The notes under the pieces: model-generated | Databases searched by the model: none | Seen by the model: the letters and a program-made list of their open reading frames with translations, nothing else | What the model was told of the DNA's origin: nothing | Part shown: piece after piece, positions 41,696 to 50,214 of the stretch | Position numbering within the stretch: position 1 is the stretch's first letter | Layout: every line of letters begins with the position of its first letter | Position numbers and translations under genes: made by a program | Source of the DNA: Rhizobium oryzicola | GTDB taxonomy: Bacteria; Pseudomonadota; Alphaproteobacteria; Rhizobiales; Rhizobiaceae | Assembly (NCBI RefSeq): GCF_030504645.1 | Contig: NZ_JAUKWQ010000010.1 | Coordinates: 114,314-178,313 of the forward strand | Direction: 5' to 3' | Length of the DNA stretch: 64,000 nt

Positions 41696-42979
41696 TCAGA
41701 AGCGCTCGCCTGCCAGATGGGCAATTTGCGCACCCGCTTCGTAATAGGCTTCCTTCAGAGCCCGCAAGGGGGGCTCCTTTGGATCGGTAAGAGGCAGCGG
41801 CAGATCAGCTTCACGCATCTCGCCCAGCACATGTGCAGCAAGCACCTTGCCGAAGACCGTTCCCGGCGAAATGCCGCGTCCGTTATAGCCGGAGAAGCCG
41901 ACGACGCGCTCGGCAAACTTGTGGAAGCGTGGGAGTGCGTTGTCGGTCATGCCGATCTGGCCATACCATTCCGCCTCGAAAGCGATCTCACCCAGTTGGG
42001 GGAAAAGGCGCTTCAGTGCGCGGCGCGCCCAGTTCTTGTGAATACCGGTTCCGGTGCCGCGCAGCGCGCCGACCGAACCAAAGACCAGCCGGCCTTTGGC
42101 ATCCATGCGAAAGGAGGAGAGAATTTCCTTCGTGTCCCAGCAACCCTCGCGCTCCGGCAGAATGGAGCGACGCAGATTGTCCGAGAGTGGGACTGTCGCA
42201 AGGTTGAAATAAGGCAGGTAGACCTGCTCGCGCCTCACCTGTTCGAAGGGGCCCGTGGTGTAGGCATCGGTTGCGACGATCACCCAGTCCGCCGTCACGC
42301 TGCCGGCGCCTGTGGAGACGATGTGACGGCCCTTTTGCTGTTGCCACGCAATGACCGGGCTTGCCGTATGAAGGATGGCGCCTGCCCTGGTCGCAGCATG
42401 CGCCAGACCGCGCGCATAGGCGAGTGGCTGCAGCGTTCCCGCACGCCGGTCCAGAAGCGCGCCGTGATAGGCGCGGGTGCCGATCCGACGCTCCGTCTCT
42501 GCCGCATCCAGCACCTCAACCGGGGCGCCGCGCTTTTGCCATTGACGCGCGCGTTCTTCGACCTCCTTCAGGCCGGCATCGCCGACCGCACAATGCAAGG
42601 TGCCGGTACGGGTCAACTCGCATTCGATGCCGTGGCGGTCGATGATCTCCATCACCGTCTGCGGCCCATTGCCGAGGAGGTTCAGCAATCGTTCGCCATG
42701 GATTTCGCCCAGCTCTCCGGGTAGATCATCCGGCATCACCCACATGCCGGCATTGATCAGGCCGACATTACGGCCAGCGCCGCCAAAGCCGACCTCCTTG
42801 GCCTCCAGAAGAATGACCGATCGTCCGGCTTCCGCGAGATGCAGCGCGGAGGACAGGCCTGTATAGCCGCCACCGATGATGACCACGTCCGCTGTCCTGT
42901 CGCCTGTCAGAGGCTTTGTCTTTGGCGCGGGCGGCGCAGTCTTTTCCCAAAGACCGTGAGAGCGTGGATCATCAAGCAT
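41696..42979 (-). CDS. FAD-dependent amine oxidoreductase (PuuB/DadA-like)
   Basis: A 427-aa DAO-family flavoprotein. The FAD dinucleotide loop is DVVIIGGGYTGLSSALHLAE (about 32-51), followed by GFGGAGRNVGLINAG and the C-terminal flavin-contact motif VVGFSGYNGRGISPGTVFGK. The WEKTAPPAP N-terminus recalls gamma-glutamylputrescine oxidase and similar amine oxidases. The substrate is unknown. I chose ATG 42979 (MLDDPRSHGLW); the longer frame to 43108 adds sequence with no similarity. Confidence 0.85.
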   Translation of the reverse strand: MLDDPRSHGLWEKTAPPAPKTKPLTGDRTADVVIIGGGYTGLSSALHLAEAGRSVILLEAKEVGFGGAGRNVGLINAGMWVMPDDLPGELGEIHGERLLNLLGNGPQTVMEIIDRHGIECELTRTGTLHCAVGDAGLKEVEERARQWQKRGAPVEVLDAAETERRIGTRAYHGALLDRRAGTLQPLAYARGLAHAATRAGAILHTASPVIAWQQQKGRHIVSTGAGSVTADWVIVATDAYTTGPFEQVRREQVYLPYFNLATVPLSDNLRRSILPEREGCWDTKEILSSFRMDAKGRLVFGSVGALRGTGTGIHKNWARRALKRLFPQLGEIAFEAEWYGQIGMTDNALPRFHKFAERVVGFSGYNGRGISPGTVFGKVLAAHVLGEMREADLPLPLTDPKEPPLRALKEAYYEAGAQIAHLAGERF

Positions 42980-43220
42980 GGTACGGCATCCGAAAGCGTT
43001 AGGCTTCCTTACATTACCGCTAGCGGCGCGGGACCGATACAAACTTCTTTTCATGAACTTATTCTGTTGCGGAATGGCTGCGGCCGCCACGTCGCCTGCG
43101 GATCTCATTTCTCAAAACGCGCAAACGCGGCGGGTTGCGCCCCGGCACGGCTTCAGCCAATAGTCATCTCATGAATCAATCCGGTCGTTGGCGACGACGG
43201 CCAAGACGCAGGGAAATGCC

Positions 43221-43457
43221 ATGAAGCCGATTTTCGTCCAGCTGCGCTGCGCGCCGGGCAAGACCTACGAAGTGGCCGATGCCATCTACAAGACCGAACT
43301 GGTGTCCGAGCTTTATTCCACCAGTGGAGACTGGGATCTGCTCCTGAAGATCTATCTGCCGGAAGGCGAGGAGATAGGCAAATTCGTCAATGAAAAGATT
43401 GCCGCCATTCCCGGCATCGAGCGCTCGCTCACCACGCTAACCTTCACGGCGTTTTGA
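43221..43457 (+). CDS. Stand-alone Lrp/AsnC ligand-binding (RAM) domain protein
   Basis: A 78-aa protein that corresponds only to the effector-binding half of Lrp/AsnC regulators: KPIFVQLRCAPGKTYEVADA, SGDWDLLLKIYLPEGEEIG and IPGIERSLTTLTFTAF. There is no helix-turn-helix. Such single-domain proteins bind amino acids and may modulate full-length Lrp proteins or act as sensors. AGGGAAA precedes ATG 43221. It is divergent from the amine oxidoreductase gene, so a shared amino-acid signal is possible. Confidence 0.85.
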   Translation: MKPIFVQLRCAPGKTYEVADAIYKTELVSELYSTSGDWDLLLKIYLPEGEEIGKFVNEKIAAIPGIERSLTTLTFTAF

Positions 43458-43469
43458 AATTTCCCGCAA

Positions 43470-43500
43470 CAAAAAAGCCGCCTTGGGGAAGAGGCGGCTT
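43470..43500 (-). terminator. Terminator between two convergent small genes
   Basis: On the minus strand AAGCCGCCT-CTTCCCC-AAGGCGGCTT is followed by TTTT. The stem also lies just after the RAM-domain gene on the plus strand, so it can serve both. Confidence 0.8.
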
Positions 43501-43523
43501 CATGCGTTTATTGGGATGATCAC

Positions 43524-43724
43524 TTACGCGACCGCCCTGTGTTCCGCGATGGTCTGATTGCGGACGTGATTGCGGATGGCCAGACGTACTTCGTCGGCAG
43601 ACGAAAAGCGTTGTTCATCCAGATCGATGACGTGAAACTTTACGGCGATAAACTTCAGCCGATCATTGTCCGGCACGACGATACCGACGGGCTCGCCGCC
43701 GAATTCAATAACCTGCTTCTGCAT
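43524..43724 (-). CDS. Small hypothetical protein (66 aa)
   Basis: The peptide begins MQKQVIEFGGEPVGIVVPDN and ends IRNHVRNQTIAEHRAVA; it is soluble. Of three in-frame ATGs I chose 43724, since AGGAG lies eight bases upstream. A good terminator follows at 43470. I do not recognise a family. The clear translation signals and terminator support a real gene. Confidence 0.6.
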   Translation of the reverse strand: MQKQVIEFGGEPVGIVVPDNDRLKFIAVKFHVIDLDEQRFSSADEVRLAIRNHVRNQTIAEHRAVA

Positions 43725-43797
43725 GGTCATACTCCTAGTGTGGCTGTTCGAGACAGCGATGACGAATTGACTGTTCAAATACCTGAAAGGTGAAGCG

Positions 43798-43890
43798 TCA
43801 CATTCGACAGCACGGGGTGGAGATAAGGCCCGTGCGTTTTACACTGCGCATGCCCGAAAGAAGGGCGGCAGGGCGGATGATTGTCGACAT
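43798..43890 (-). CDS. Candidate 30-aa small protein with a strong ribosome-binding site
   Basis: The ATG at 43890 follows AAGGAGAG at ideal spacing; the 30-codon frame ends MRM-type (CCRM then TGA). It encodes a basic peptide beginning MSTIIRPAALLSGMRS. A hairpin (GAACGAGCC / GGCCCGTTC, 43922-43945) lies upstream. It may be a small protein or a leader for the 66-aa gene. Evidence is limited to the translation signals. Confidence 0.35.
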   Translation of the reverse strand: MSTIIRPAALLSGMRSVKRTGLISTPCCRM

Positions 43891-44087
43891 GTCACTCTCC
43901 TTGGTTCGTGTTGCGCTAAATGAACGGGCCTTTTCCGGCTCGTTCGGTATGAATGCACCATATTCGAGTCGGTAAGAATGATCAACTTGAAAATCACCCT
44001 ACTGGAAATTTTTTTCTGTTTGATGACAGGAGTGGGGCGAATTCGTGAAAAGTCATTCGCCGTTTCGCCTCATCTCTTAACGGCGCG

Positions 44088-46610
44088 CTATGTAGGTTCG
44101 ACGGGGGCAGCCTGCAAGTCCTGCGCCTGAAGCTCCAGCGTGGCATCCGGAGGGCTCTGATGGGTCGCGTGCTGAAAGGCGAGTTCCAGGCCCGCCAGCA
44201 ACTCTTCCAGGCTCTGTTGCCCGATGCACAATGGCATGCGGAGAGAAATCCTATCCGGAGCCGCAGGTGCTGGCACAAGGATGCCCTGTTCGGCCAGATC
44301 TTTCGCCAGGTGAAGGGGATCGCAGCCTGTCACGCCGAGATCAACGTTTAGGCCCTTGCCCTCCACATGCCGCAGCGCGGGGAATCGGCTGGTAATATCC
44401 TCCAGCCCTTGTTGCAGGCGCGCAGCCCTGCTTCCTGCAACTTGCACCAATGCGTCATCCTCCAGCAGACCAAGGACGGCGAGGCCAAGGCGGCAGGTGA
44501 CGGAACTCGGAGCCCTCGATCGGGAGTCATTCGCAAGGTGACGTCCGCCTGCGGTCGTTCGCACGATGACCGCGGACAGCGGCTCTCCGGGAACAGGCGA
44601 GGGCGTCACGACGATATCCGGAGATTGTTCATCCGTCTCGAAGTGCCAAAGGCCATGTCCTGTCGCACCGAATCCGTTCAACCGCTCATCGGCAATCCTC
44701 AGCGGGCCTTCGTCAGCGCCAGCGTTTTCCGCCCATTGCCGGGCGAGATCCAGCGCCTCGTCCTCCGTCGTCAGCGCGATGATTCGGTCGAGTCCGTGGG
44801 GCATCGTGGCAAGCAGTGCCATACCATATTCCGTTTCGGCATCACTGGCATTGTGGTCGTTCAGAAGCATCCATTGATGATAAGCCGCTTCGGCCAGCGC
44901 CGGATGACCATGACCGACCACTCCGGCAGCGCCGGTCAAATCTAGAAAGCGACTGCCGTTCGCATCGAACAAAAATTCCTTCCACCCCCTGACCGCTGCC
45001 ATGGTCAGCACTGGCGGGGCATCCACATCCACGCCGAGAAGCGGCGATGGCGAGAGACTCAGCCGTTTCCAGGCACCTACAAGTCGCGGAGGCGCAAACA
45101 GTGGCGGGTCCAGATCGGGGTCACGGCAAAGCCGGATCCGCAACCCGCCCACCGACCCTTCGGCGCCGCCCACGACGCCCAACGCATCGCCGGCAAAGAG
45201 CGCCGTTCCGTCCGGGTGTGTCGTCTCCAGGCCCTCGATATGAAGCGTTGCCTCCTTGCCCGAGAGAATGATCGGACCGTCCGTGTGGCGGATCATGCCA
45301 CCGAAGGGAGCAACCGTCAGCGCTCCGGCCGGAACGCAGAGATCCACATGAAGGGCGAAATTCGTGGGCTCACCCTTTGCAGCGGCAATGTTTCGAGACA
45401 GACGATACTCGCCGTAGCGGGTGACGCCCATTCGGGTATCCCAGGCGGTGCGCGCGAGAAGTCGCCAGTCAATCTCCGGGTTGTCCCAGTTCCCTTGTGA
45501 GAAGAGCGGACTTGTGACGGAAAGATCCGTCAACCGGATGTCTGCTGTGGGCAGGTCCGGCAAAAGCCGCTCCAGGGCCGGTGCCGGTTCCTCCGGCCAA
45601 TTGACCGCGTCAAGAATAGCAGCTTCCATCAGGACCGGCGCCATATCAGTGACGATGGAAAAGACACGGCGGGCTTCGACCAATGCAAGCGGATCTTCTT
45701 CCAACTCACCCAATAGATGACGCCGTTCGGCATCCGCGCAGGTCAGCCCTGCACAGGCGATGGTGAGGGGCCACAGTGCCTTCAACTCCTGCTCCAGCAA
45801 TGGCATTTCATCGTGAAATGCCGTCACCAAGGGTAGCAAGGCAAAGACATCTCCATTGCCGTGGCGGGTGACGTCGGCCAAAACCGCGGCCAACATGCCG
45901 ACGACCCACCCATCCCCTATGGCTTCCGGCGCCGTGATGGCTGCCGGTTCCAGCGTTCTGCCGCTGCCACGCCAGAGCAGGTTGTCTCCAAAAGGGCGAT
46001 GATAGATTGGCTGAACCCGCAAGTCCTCGGCCAGTAGCTGCACCTTCTTCAAAGCCGCGACCATGGCCTTGGCAATCGGGTCCCGTACCGCATGATCCAT
46101 GACACTCTTGAGAAGGCTCACAACCCGCGGGCCGGCCTGGCGTATATCATCGTCAACGGTCAATGCGGGAAGATCCGCGCCTGCCTCGGTCAAACTGGTT
46201 GTTAACCGGGCCAGGAACTTGCCAAGTTTGCGCATACGCGACGGAGAGAGAGCCTGCGAGGCAGATAGCGGCTTGCCCGGCGGGAGTGCCAGCAGGCGCA
46301 TCTGTGCGTCGACACCATAGGGCGCGACGAAATCCCCGCCTTGGGTCGGGATGGGCTCTGGCGTGTCGGGTGCATCGGGATTGGGGCCAAGCTTGCGCAG
46401 AAGTTCTGTTTCAACGTGGAAGCGCTCAGCGCCTTCGCCGTTCGCTATATCCAGCCTGTAGCGCAGATGCCCATCATCAATGAGATAGCTTTCCGCCTGG
46501 GAGGCGACGGGTGTGAGTTCGGCTGAAAGCCCGTAGTGTTCTGCCAGAACCGCAGCCGGACCGGCGAGGGTAGCCAAGGGGGAATGCTCTGTCATCTCGG
46601 GCTCAGGCAT
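44088..46610 (-). CDS. APH-kinase / M23 / class-III-aminotransferase fusion with apparently lost catalytic residues
   Basis: An 840-aa protein with the order of the bacterial kinase-M23-aminotransferase fusions related to hydroxylysine kinase and phosphoethanolamine phospho-lyase. All three domains look inactive. Kinase (about 10-330): the HxD loop reads YHRPFGDNLLW, so the catalytic Asp is Pro, and no IDFGD follows. M23 (about 390-500): HVDLCVPAG remains, but the HLH motif reads RIRLC. Aminotransferase (about 530-815): it starts well (GWKEFLFDANGSRFLDLTG), but about 100 residues with SGSEAN and YHG are missing, DEVQ is DERL, and the PLP-lysine motif MGKPIGNG reads TPSPVPGE. I chose ATG 46610 behind GGAG. 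It is the last gene of the carrier-protein operon. Confidence 0.75.
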   Translation of the reverse strand: MPEPEMTEHSPLATLAGPAAVLAEHYGLSAELTPVASQAESYLIDDGHLRYRLDIANGEGAERFHVETELLRKLGPNPDAPDTPEPIPTQGGDFVAPYGVDAQMRLLALPPGKPLSASQALSPSRMRKLGKFLARLTTSLTEAGADLPALTVDDDIRQAGPRVVSLLKSVMDHAVRDPIAKAMVAALKKVQLLAEDLRVQPIYHRPFGDNLLWRGSGRTLEPAAITAPEAIGDGWVVGMLAAVLADVTRHGNGDVFALLPLVTAFHDEMPLLEQELKALWPLTIACAGLTCADAERRHLLGELEEDPLALVEARRVFSIVTDMAPVLMEAAILDAVNWPEEPAPALERLLPDLPTADIRLTDLSVTSPLFSQGNWDNPEIDWRLLARTAWDTRMGVTRYGEYRLSRNIAAAKGEPTNFALHVDLCVPAGALTVAPFGGMIRHTDGPIILSGKEATLHIEGLETTHPDGTALFAGDALGVVGGAEGSVGGLRIRLCRDPDLDPPLFAPPRLVGAWKRLSLSPSPLLGVDVDAPPVLTMAAVRGWKEFLFDANGSRFLDLTGAAGVVGHGHPALAEAAYHQWMLLNDHNASDAETEYGMALLATMPHGLDRIIALTTEDEALDLARQWAENAGADEGPLRIADERLNGFGATGHGLWHFETDEQSPDIVVTPSPVPGEPLSAVIVRTTAGGRHLANDSRSRAPSSVTCRLGLAVLGLLEDDALVQVAGSRAARLQQGLEDITSRFPALRHVEGKGLNVDLGVTGCDPLHLAKDLAEQGILVPAPAAPDRISLRMPLCIGQQSLEELLAGLELAFQHATHQSPPDATLELQAQDLQAAPVEPT

Positions 46611-46694
46611 CGGCATCTCCAGGCACATGTTCCAACACAAGATTAGCGCGAACGAGTGCGACGTCCATACTCCGGAGAGGGATGGATACGGAAA

Positions 46695-46707
46695 TGTTTC
46701 GGAAACA
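46695..46707. promoter_or_regulatory. Perfect palindrome TGTTTCCGAAACA upstream of the fusion gene
   Basis: Arms of six bases about a central base lie in the 145-bp gap between the GH2 gene stop and the start of the fusion gene. This is the only sizeable gap in the operon, so an internal promoter with an operator is possible. No matching regulator is identified. Confidence 0.35.
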
Positions 46708-46755
46708 CTATCACTTAGCAGCGGGACGCTTTGCCGAACGCAACGGCCCTGATGT

Positions 46756-49227
46756 TCAGAAGTGGATGGGGCGACGGCTGCCAAGGCTTGTCATGTAGCC
46801 GGAGGGCAGCGCATTTGCCTCCTGCCCTGCCTCTGCCGTCAACAGCACACGCTTCGGCGTGCCCGGTGCCAGATGGAAGTGGTTTTCCCGTGGCCGAAAA
46901 CCTGCTGCATGTATTGAGAGGTTCTGCATCAGCCTATTGCTGGAGATGTCAGCGGCCCAGCTGTCGTCCGCCACGCGTGTCAGCGAAAGCTCAACCGTTC
47001 CATCATGCAGTGCCGCAGCACGACCTTGCGGAAAGTGGAATGCTTCCGCAATCACGTCCTGCCTGGAGAGGTCGATCAATTGCGCATGGGTAACGTCATG
47101 CGAGGGCGGGCCGAAACGATAGGCATAGGTGGTGTCGAAGAAGGCGCCGAACAGATCGGTTGCGGCAAGTTTCACTGTACCGCGGGGACCCAGTTCCAGT
47201 TCCCGCTTGCCTGATACCACGGGCTGATGGCCGTCTCGCAGGCACGATAGCTGCAGCATCAGCGACCTGTTCTCGGACGTCTCGTTGATTACATGCACGT
47301 CGAGCCCGTTTGTGCCTTCATCCGACAGGAGAACCTGCACCGGTCGAAAGGCACGCTTCAGCGCATACCACGCGGATTTCGGACGACCGGTGGAATCGAT
47401 CACCCCCCAGCCGGCGCCGGGCAGAAGATCCTGAAGGGTCCAGACGAGTCCGCCACGGGCGGTGGACCCTGGCCTGCGCCATTCGGCAAAGGTCGCCTCC
47501 ATCACCTCCGCCGTCACCGCGCGCGAGAAGGTAAGATACCGTTCCGGGTCTTCCCGCCGAAGCCGGGCCGGATCGAGGCCATAGAGTTCGTTCAGGTAAT
47601 GGTCACGCACATCTTCAAAATCCCAGCTTGCGCCGAGATCACGTGGCACCCGCGCTTTCCAGCTTGGATGGTGGACGGCTGGAACGGGCAGATGTTTCTC
47701 CAGCGTTTCCGCTTCCGGCACATGGGAGAATGCAAGGCACTCGGCCGCGAAGCGCAGATTGGCGCGACGCGCATCTTCCAGCGGCCGCATATAGGCTCCA
47801 ACCCCGTAGTAATGGCTGACACCAGCATTGGGGAAAAAGGGCTGGGCACCGCCGCTGGGGGAATTGGCAACGAAGGGCAGATCCGGGGCAAGAGCGGTGA
47901 CGAGAGATGGCAGGATCTCGCGTGTCAGCTCGCCGTTCCAGATGCTTGCCGGCAGGCCCAGCATGGCCCCCTGCTGGTGCATCTCGCTGCCGCCACAAAG
48001 AACAGCGAGCGAAGGCGAAGCCGAATTCGCCTGCAGAAGCTGCGTTAACTCTGTTTTCACGTGAATCATCAGCGCGTTGTCGGATGCCGGATAATCGAAG
48101 TTCGCCAGCATCAGATCCTGCCAGACCATCAGGCCCAGCTCATCGCAAAGCCGGAAGAAGGCCGGTGTCTCATAGGCCATGGTTCCACCAATGCGGATCA
48201 TGTTCATGCCGGCATCGGCGGCGGCGCGCAGAAACGGTTCATAGGCATCGCGAGTGCCTGGCAGGTTGACGATATCCGCATTGGTCCAGACTGCACCTCG
48301 GCAAAAGACACGCTCGCCATTCACGATCAACGCTAAATCCTGGCCGTCCTTCCCGCGATCGATTTCGACCCGGCGGAAACCGGTCTGCCCAAGCTCCATG
48401 ATCCTGCCATCCAGATTCAGACTGACGGGATATAGAATGGGTTCGCCATGGGTGTGGGGCCACCAGGGTTTGATGTCGGCAAGGACCAGTTCGGCCTCGA
48501 ACCGGTCGCCTTGCCGGCTCAACCTTGTCTTTTTGCCGGCACAGGTGACGATTGCCTCGATGATCGGATCCTCTGCGTTGAAGGAAAGCTGCAGCCGTCC
48601 TTGACCCGATTCCGAGAGACTGCTTCGCAGCCATAGATCCCCGATCCTTGGAGCTTCCGGCCGGATCAGCGAAATCTCCCGCCAGGGGCCGACCGCAACG
48701 ATATCGGGGCACCAGCCGGGCATGAAGCCGAGTGTCGTTGTGCGGATGAGGCGCAGGCCCTGCGAGCGCATCATGGCCGGGCGCCAGCGGGCACGCGGCC
48801 CTTTGGCGCTCAGTCTTGGACCGATCGCGCGGAAGCAGATCGACAGCACATCCTGGCCTGTCAGGTCGACGGGTACCTCACGTGCTTCGAACATGCTATC
48901 GCAGCTGAGGATTGGCTTACCGTTTAGATAGACTTCGGCAATCGTGGCAAGACCTGCAAACCTCAGGATGGCAGGCCCAGCTGCTTCTTGCAGCTTCAGC
49001 ACATACCAGGCGTCGATATTCTCCAGAGAGACCGGATTGTTGCGGTCAAAGCGTCCCGCGGCCTCCAGAGCACCGGCGACGGTACCGGGAACCGGCGCAT
49101 TAACCCAGTCCACGTGCGGACCGAAGTCCGCGGGAGACGTCACAGCGCCTGCTGCGGTCGTGGTCAGGCGCCACCCCTTGTTCAAGGGAATGCCGCACTG
49201 TCCGTTGCCTTGATTGCCCTCAGTCAC
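46756..49227 (-). CDS. GH2 beta-mannosidase-like glycoside hydrolase
   Basis: An 823-aa cytoplasmic protein without signal peptide. It begins with a jelly-roll domain (PLNKGWRLTTTAAGAV, VPGTVAGALEAAG), followed by GH2 immunoglobulin-like and TIM-barrel domains. The barrel has NMIRIGGTMAYETPAFFRLCDELG and VWQDLMLANFDYP, typical of beta-mannosidases. The acid/base Glu is likely in LAVLCGGSEMHQQG (family WxGNNE) and the nucleophile in LRFAAECLAF. The GTG at 49227 overlaps the DUF1839 stop (GTGA) and gives the expected N-terminus; the ATG at 49284 would overlap far more. The substrate is unknown; the operon suggests a glycoside carrying an aminoacyl group. Confidence 0.8.
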   Translation of the reverse strand: MTEGNQGNGQCGIPLNKGWRLTTTAAGAVTSPADFGPHVDWVNAPVPGTVAGALEAAGRFDRNNPVSLENIDAWYVLKLQEAAGPAILRFAGLATIAEVYLNGKPILSCDSMFEAREVPVDLTGQDVLSICFRAIGPRLSAKGPRARWRPAMMRSQGLRLIRTTTLGFMPGWCPDIVAVGPWREISLIRPEAPRIGDLWLRSSLSESGQGRLQLSFNAEDPIIEAIVTCAGKKTRLSRQGDRFEAELVLADIKPWWPHTHGEPILYPVSLNLDGRIMELGQTGFRRVEIDRGKDGQDLALIVNGERVFCRGAVWTNADIVNLPGTRDAYEPFLRAAADAGMNMIRIGGTMAYETPAFFRLCDELGLMVWQDLMLANFDYPASDNALMIHVKTELTQLLQANSASPSLAVLCGGSEMHQQGAMLGLPASIWNGELTREILPSLVTALAPDLPFVANSPSGGAQPFFPNAGVSHYYGVGAYMRPLEDARRANLRFAAECLAFSHVPEAETLEKHLPVPAVHHPSWKARVPRDLGASWDFEDVRDHYLNELYGLDPARLRREDPERYLTFSRAVTAEVMEATFAEWRRPGSTARGGLVWTLQDLLPGAGWGVIDSTGRPKSAWYALKRAFRPVQVLLSDEGTNGLDVHVINETSENRSLMLQLSCLRDGHQPVVSGKRELELGPRGTVKLAATDLFGAFFDTTYAYRFGPPSHDVTHAQLIDLSRQDVIAEAFHFPQGRAAALHDGTVELSLTRVADDSWAADISSNRLMQNLSIHAAGFRPRENHFHLAPGTPKRVLLTAEAGQEANALPSGYMTSLGSRRPIHF

Positions 49228-50210
49228 GCTGCCTCGCGCTGGCCTTCCAGATCTGCTGCCAGTTCCAGTATCAGCTGATCCCATGCGGCAATCGCAGGAT
49301 CAAGTGCCGTTGTCAGCGCATCGAACTTCTTGCGCGTCAGGGCGCGGGCAAGCTGGAACTGCGCGCTCTTTGCCGTCTCGGCAATCTGCAGAGCATGGCT
49401 GCTGGCCTTCGCAAAGCGGTCCGCCGGACCGAGCCAGATCAGGTGGCTTGAGAGCAGCTCGAAATTCGCCCCCATCTGGCGAAGCGTGTTGAAGGCGTAT
49501 TTGTGGAAGAAGGCGAAGTCGCGCTCGCTGATCACGCGGGCTTGATCGACAAAGACCTCGGCAAAGGCCCGAACCGGATTTTCCGTCGGGCGCCGCTTGA
49601 AGTGCTGAAGAAGCAGGGTCTCAGCCACCATGCGCTGATGATCCAGCCCGGCAGCTACTGCCGGAAACTTGGCAAACTCCGTATAGGGCAGAAACGGCAA
49701 GGCATCCGGTGCCGCGTTCAGCTGGAACAAGCCGTCGAAATCTTCGCCGCTGACGTGGAAGAAGCCGCCATTATGGAAGTAATCCATCTCGCGGGCGGCG
49801 AGATCCAGTCGATTGATGGCAACCGTCGTCTTGCCATGTTCAAGGCGGTAAGCGACGCCGCGTGTATCCGGCATGAAATAGCTGTCCATCTCCACCAGGC
49901 AGAGCCGCTCGCGCGTGATCTGCACGCTGACATGCTCTTCAACCCGGTCGAAAATCGCCAGTTCCGTGACGCGGATGCCGTAAAGGGCTTCGAGATCTTC
50001 CAGAGGCACTTTGAAGAAGGTGAACTGGTCGCCCTCGAAATCCTGCGTCAGGGTAAAGCCCAGCATGGCTTCCGGCGCGACGCCATGGGCCGCCAGAACC
50101 TCGATCCAGAGATCGACATAGCAATTGGTTTCCGGCCAGATCCGCTCTTCCGAATGCAGCGCATGCGGCGCATAGCCATCCGGCCGAAGACCAGCAAAGA
50201 CATGTGACAT
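49224..50210 (-). CDS. DUF1839 protein, possible aminoacyl transferase
   Basis: A 328-aa soluble protein regularly found next to amino acid:[carrier protein] ligases. WPETNCYVDLWIEVLAAHG (about residue 25) has a conserved Cys at the start of a helix, reminiscent of papain-like acyl transferases such as BtrH, which moves an aminoacyl group from a carrier protein. TLTQDFEGDQFTFFKVP and FHNGGFFHVSGEDFDGLFQL are further conserved-looking blocks. The transferase idea is inference. It starts four bases after the ligase stop and overlaps the GH2 start. Confidence 0.8.
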   Translation of the reverse strand: MSHVFAGLRPDGYAPHALHSEERIWPETNCYVDLWIEVLAAHGVAPEAMLGFTLTQDFEGDQFTFFKVPLEDLEALYGIRVTELAIFDRVEEHVSVQITRERLCLVEMDSYFMPDTRGVAYRLEHGKTTVAINRLDLAAREMDYFHNGGFFHVSGEDFDGLFQLNAAPDALPFLPYTEFAKFPAVAAGLDHQRMVAETLLLQHFKRRPTENPVRAFAEVFVDQARVISERDFAFFHKYAFNTLRQMGANFELLSSHLIWLGPADRFAKASSHALQIAETAKSAQFQLARALTRKKFDALTTALDPAIAAWDQLILELAADLEGQREAA

Positions 50211-50214
50211 GGTT

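Noticed and set aside
43790..43975. A 61-codon plus-strand frame
   Set aside because: Non-ATG context without ribosome-binding site; the opposite strand has much better signals for the 30-aa frame.
44088..46610. The idea that the fusion gene is a recent pseudogene
   Set aside because: The frame is intact over 840 codons with normal codon use and operon position; loss of active sites without stops suggests selection for a non-catalytic role.
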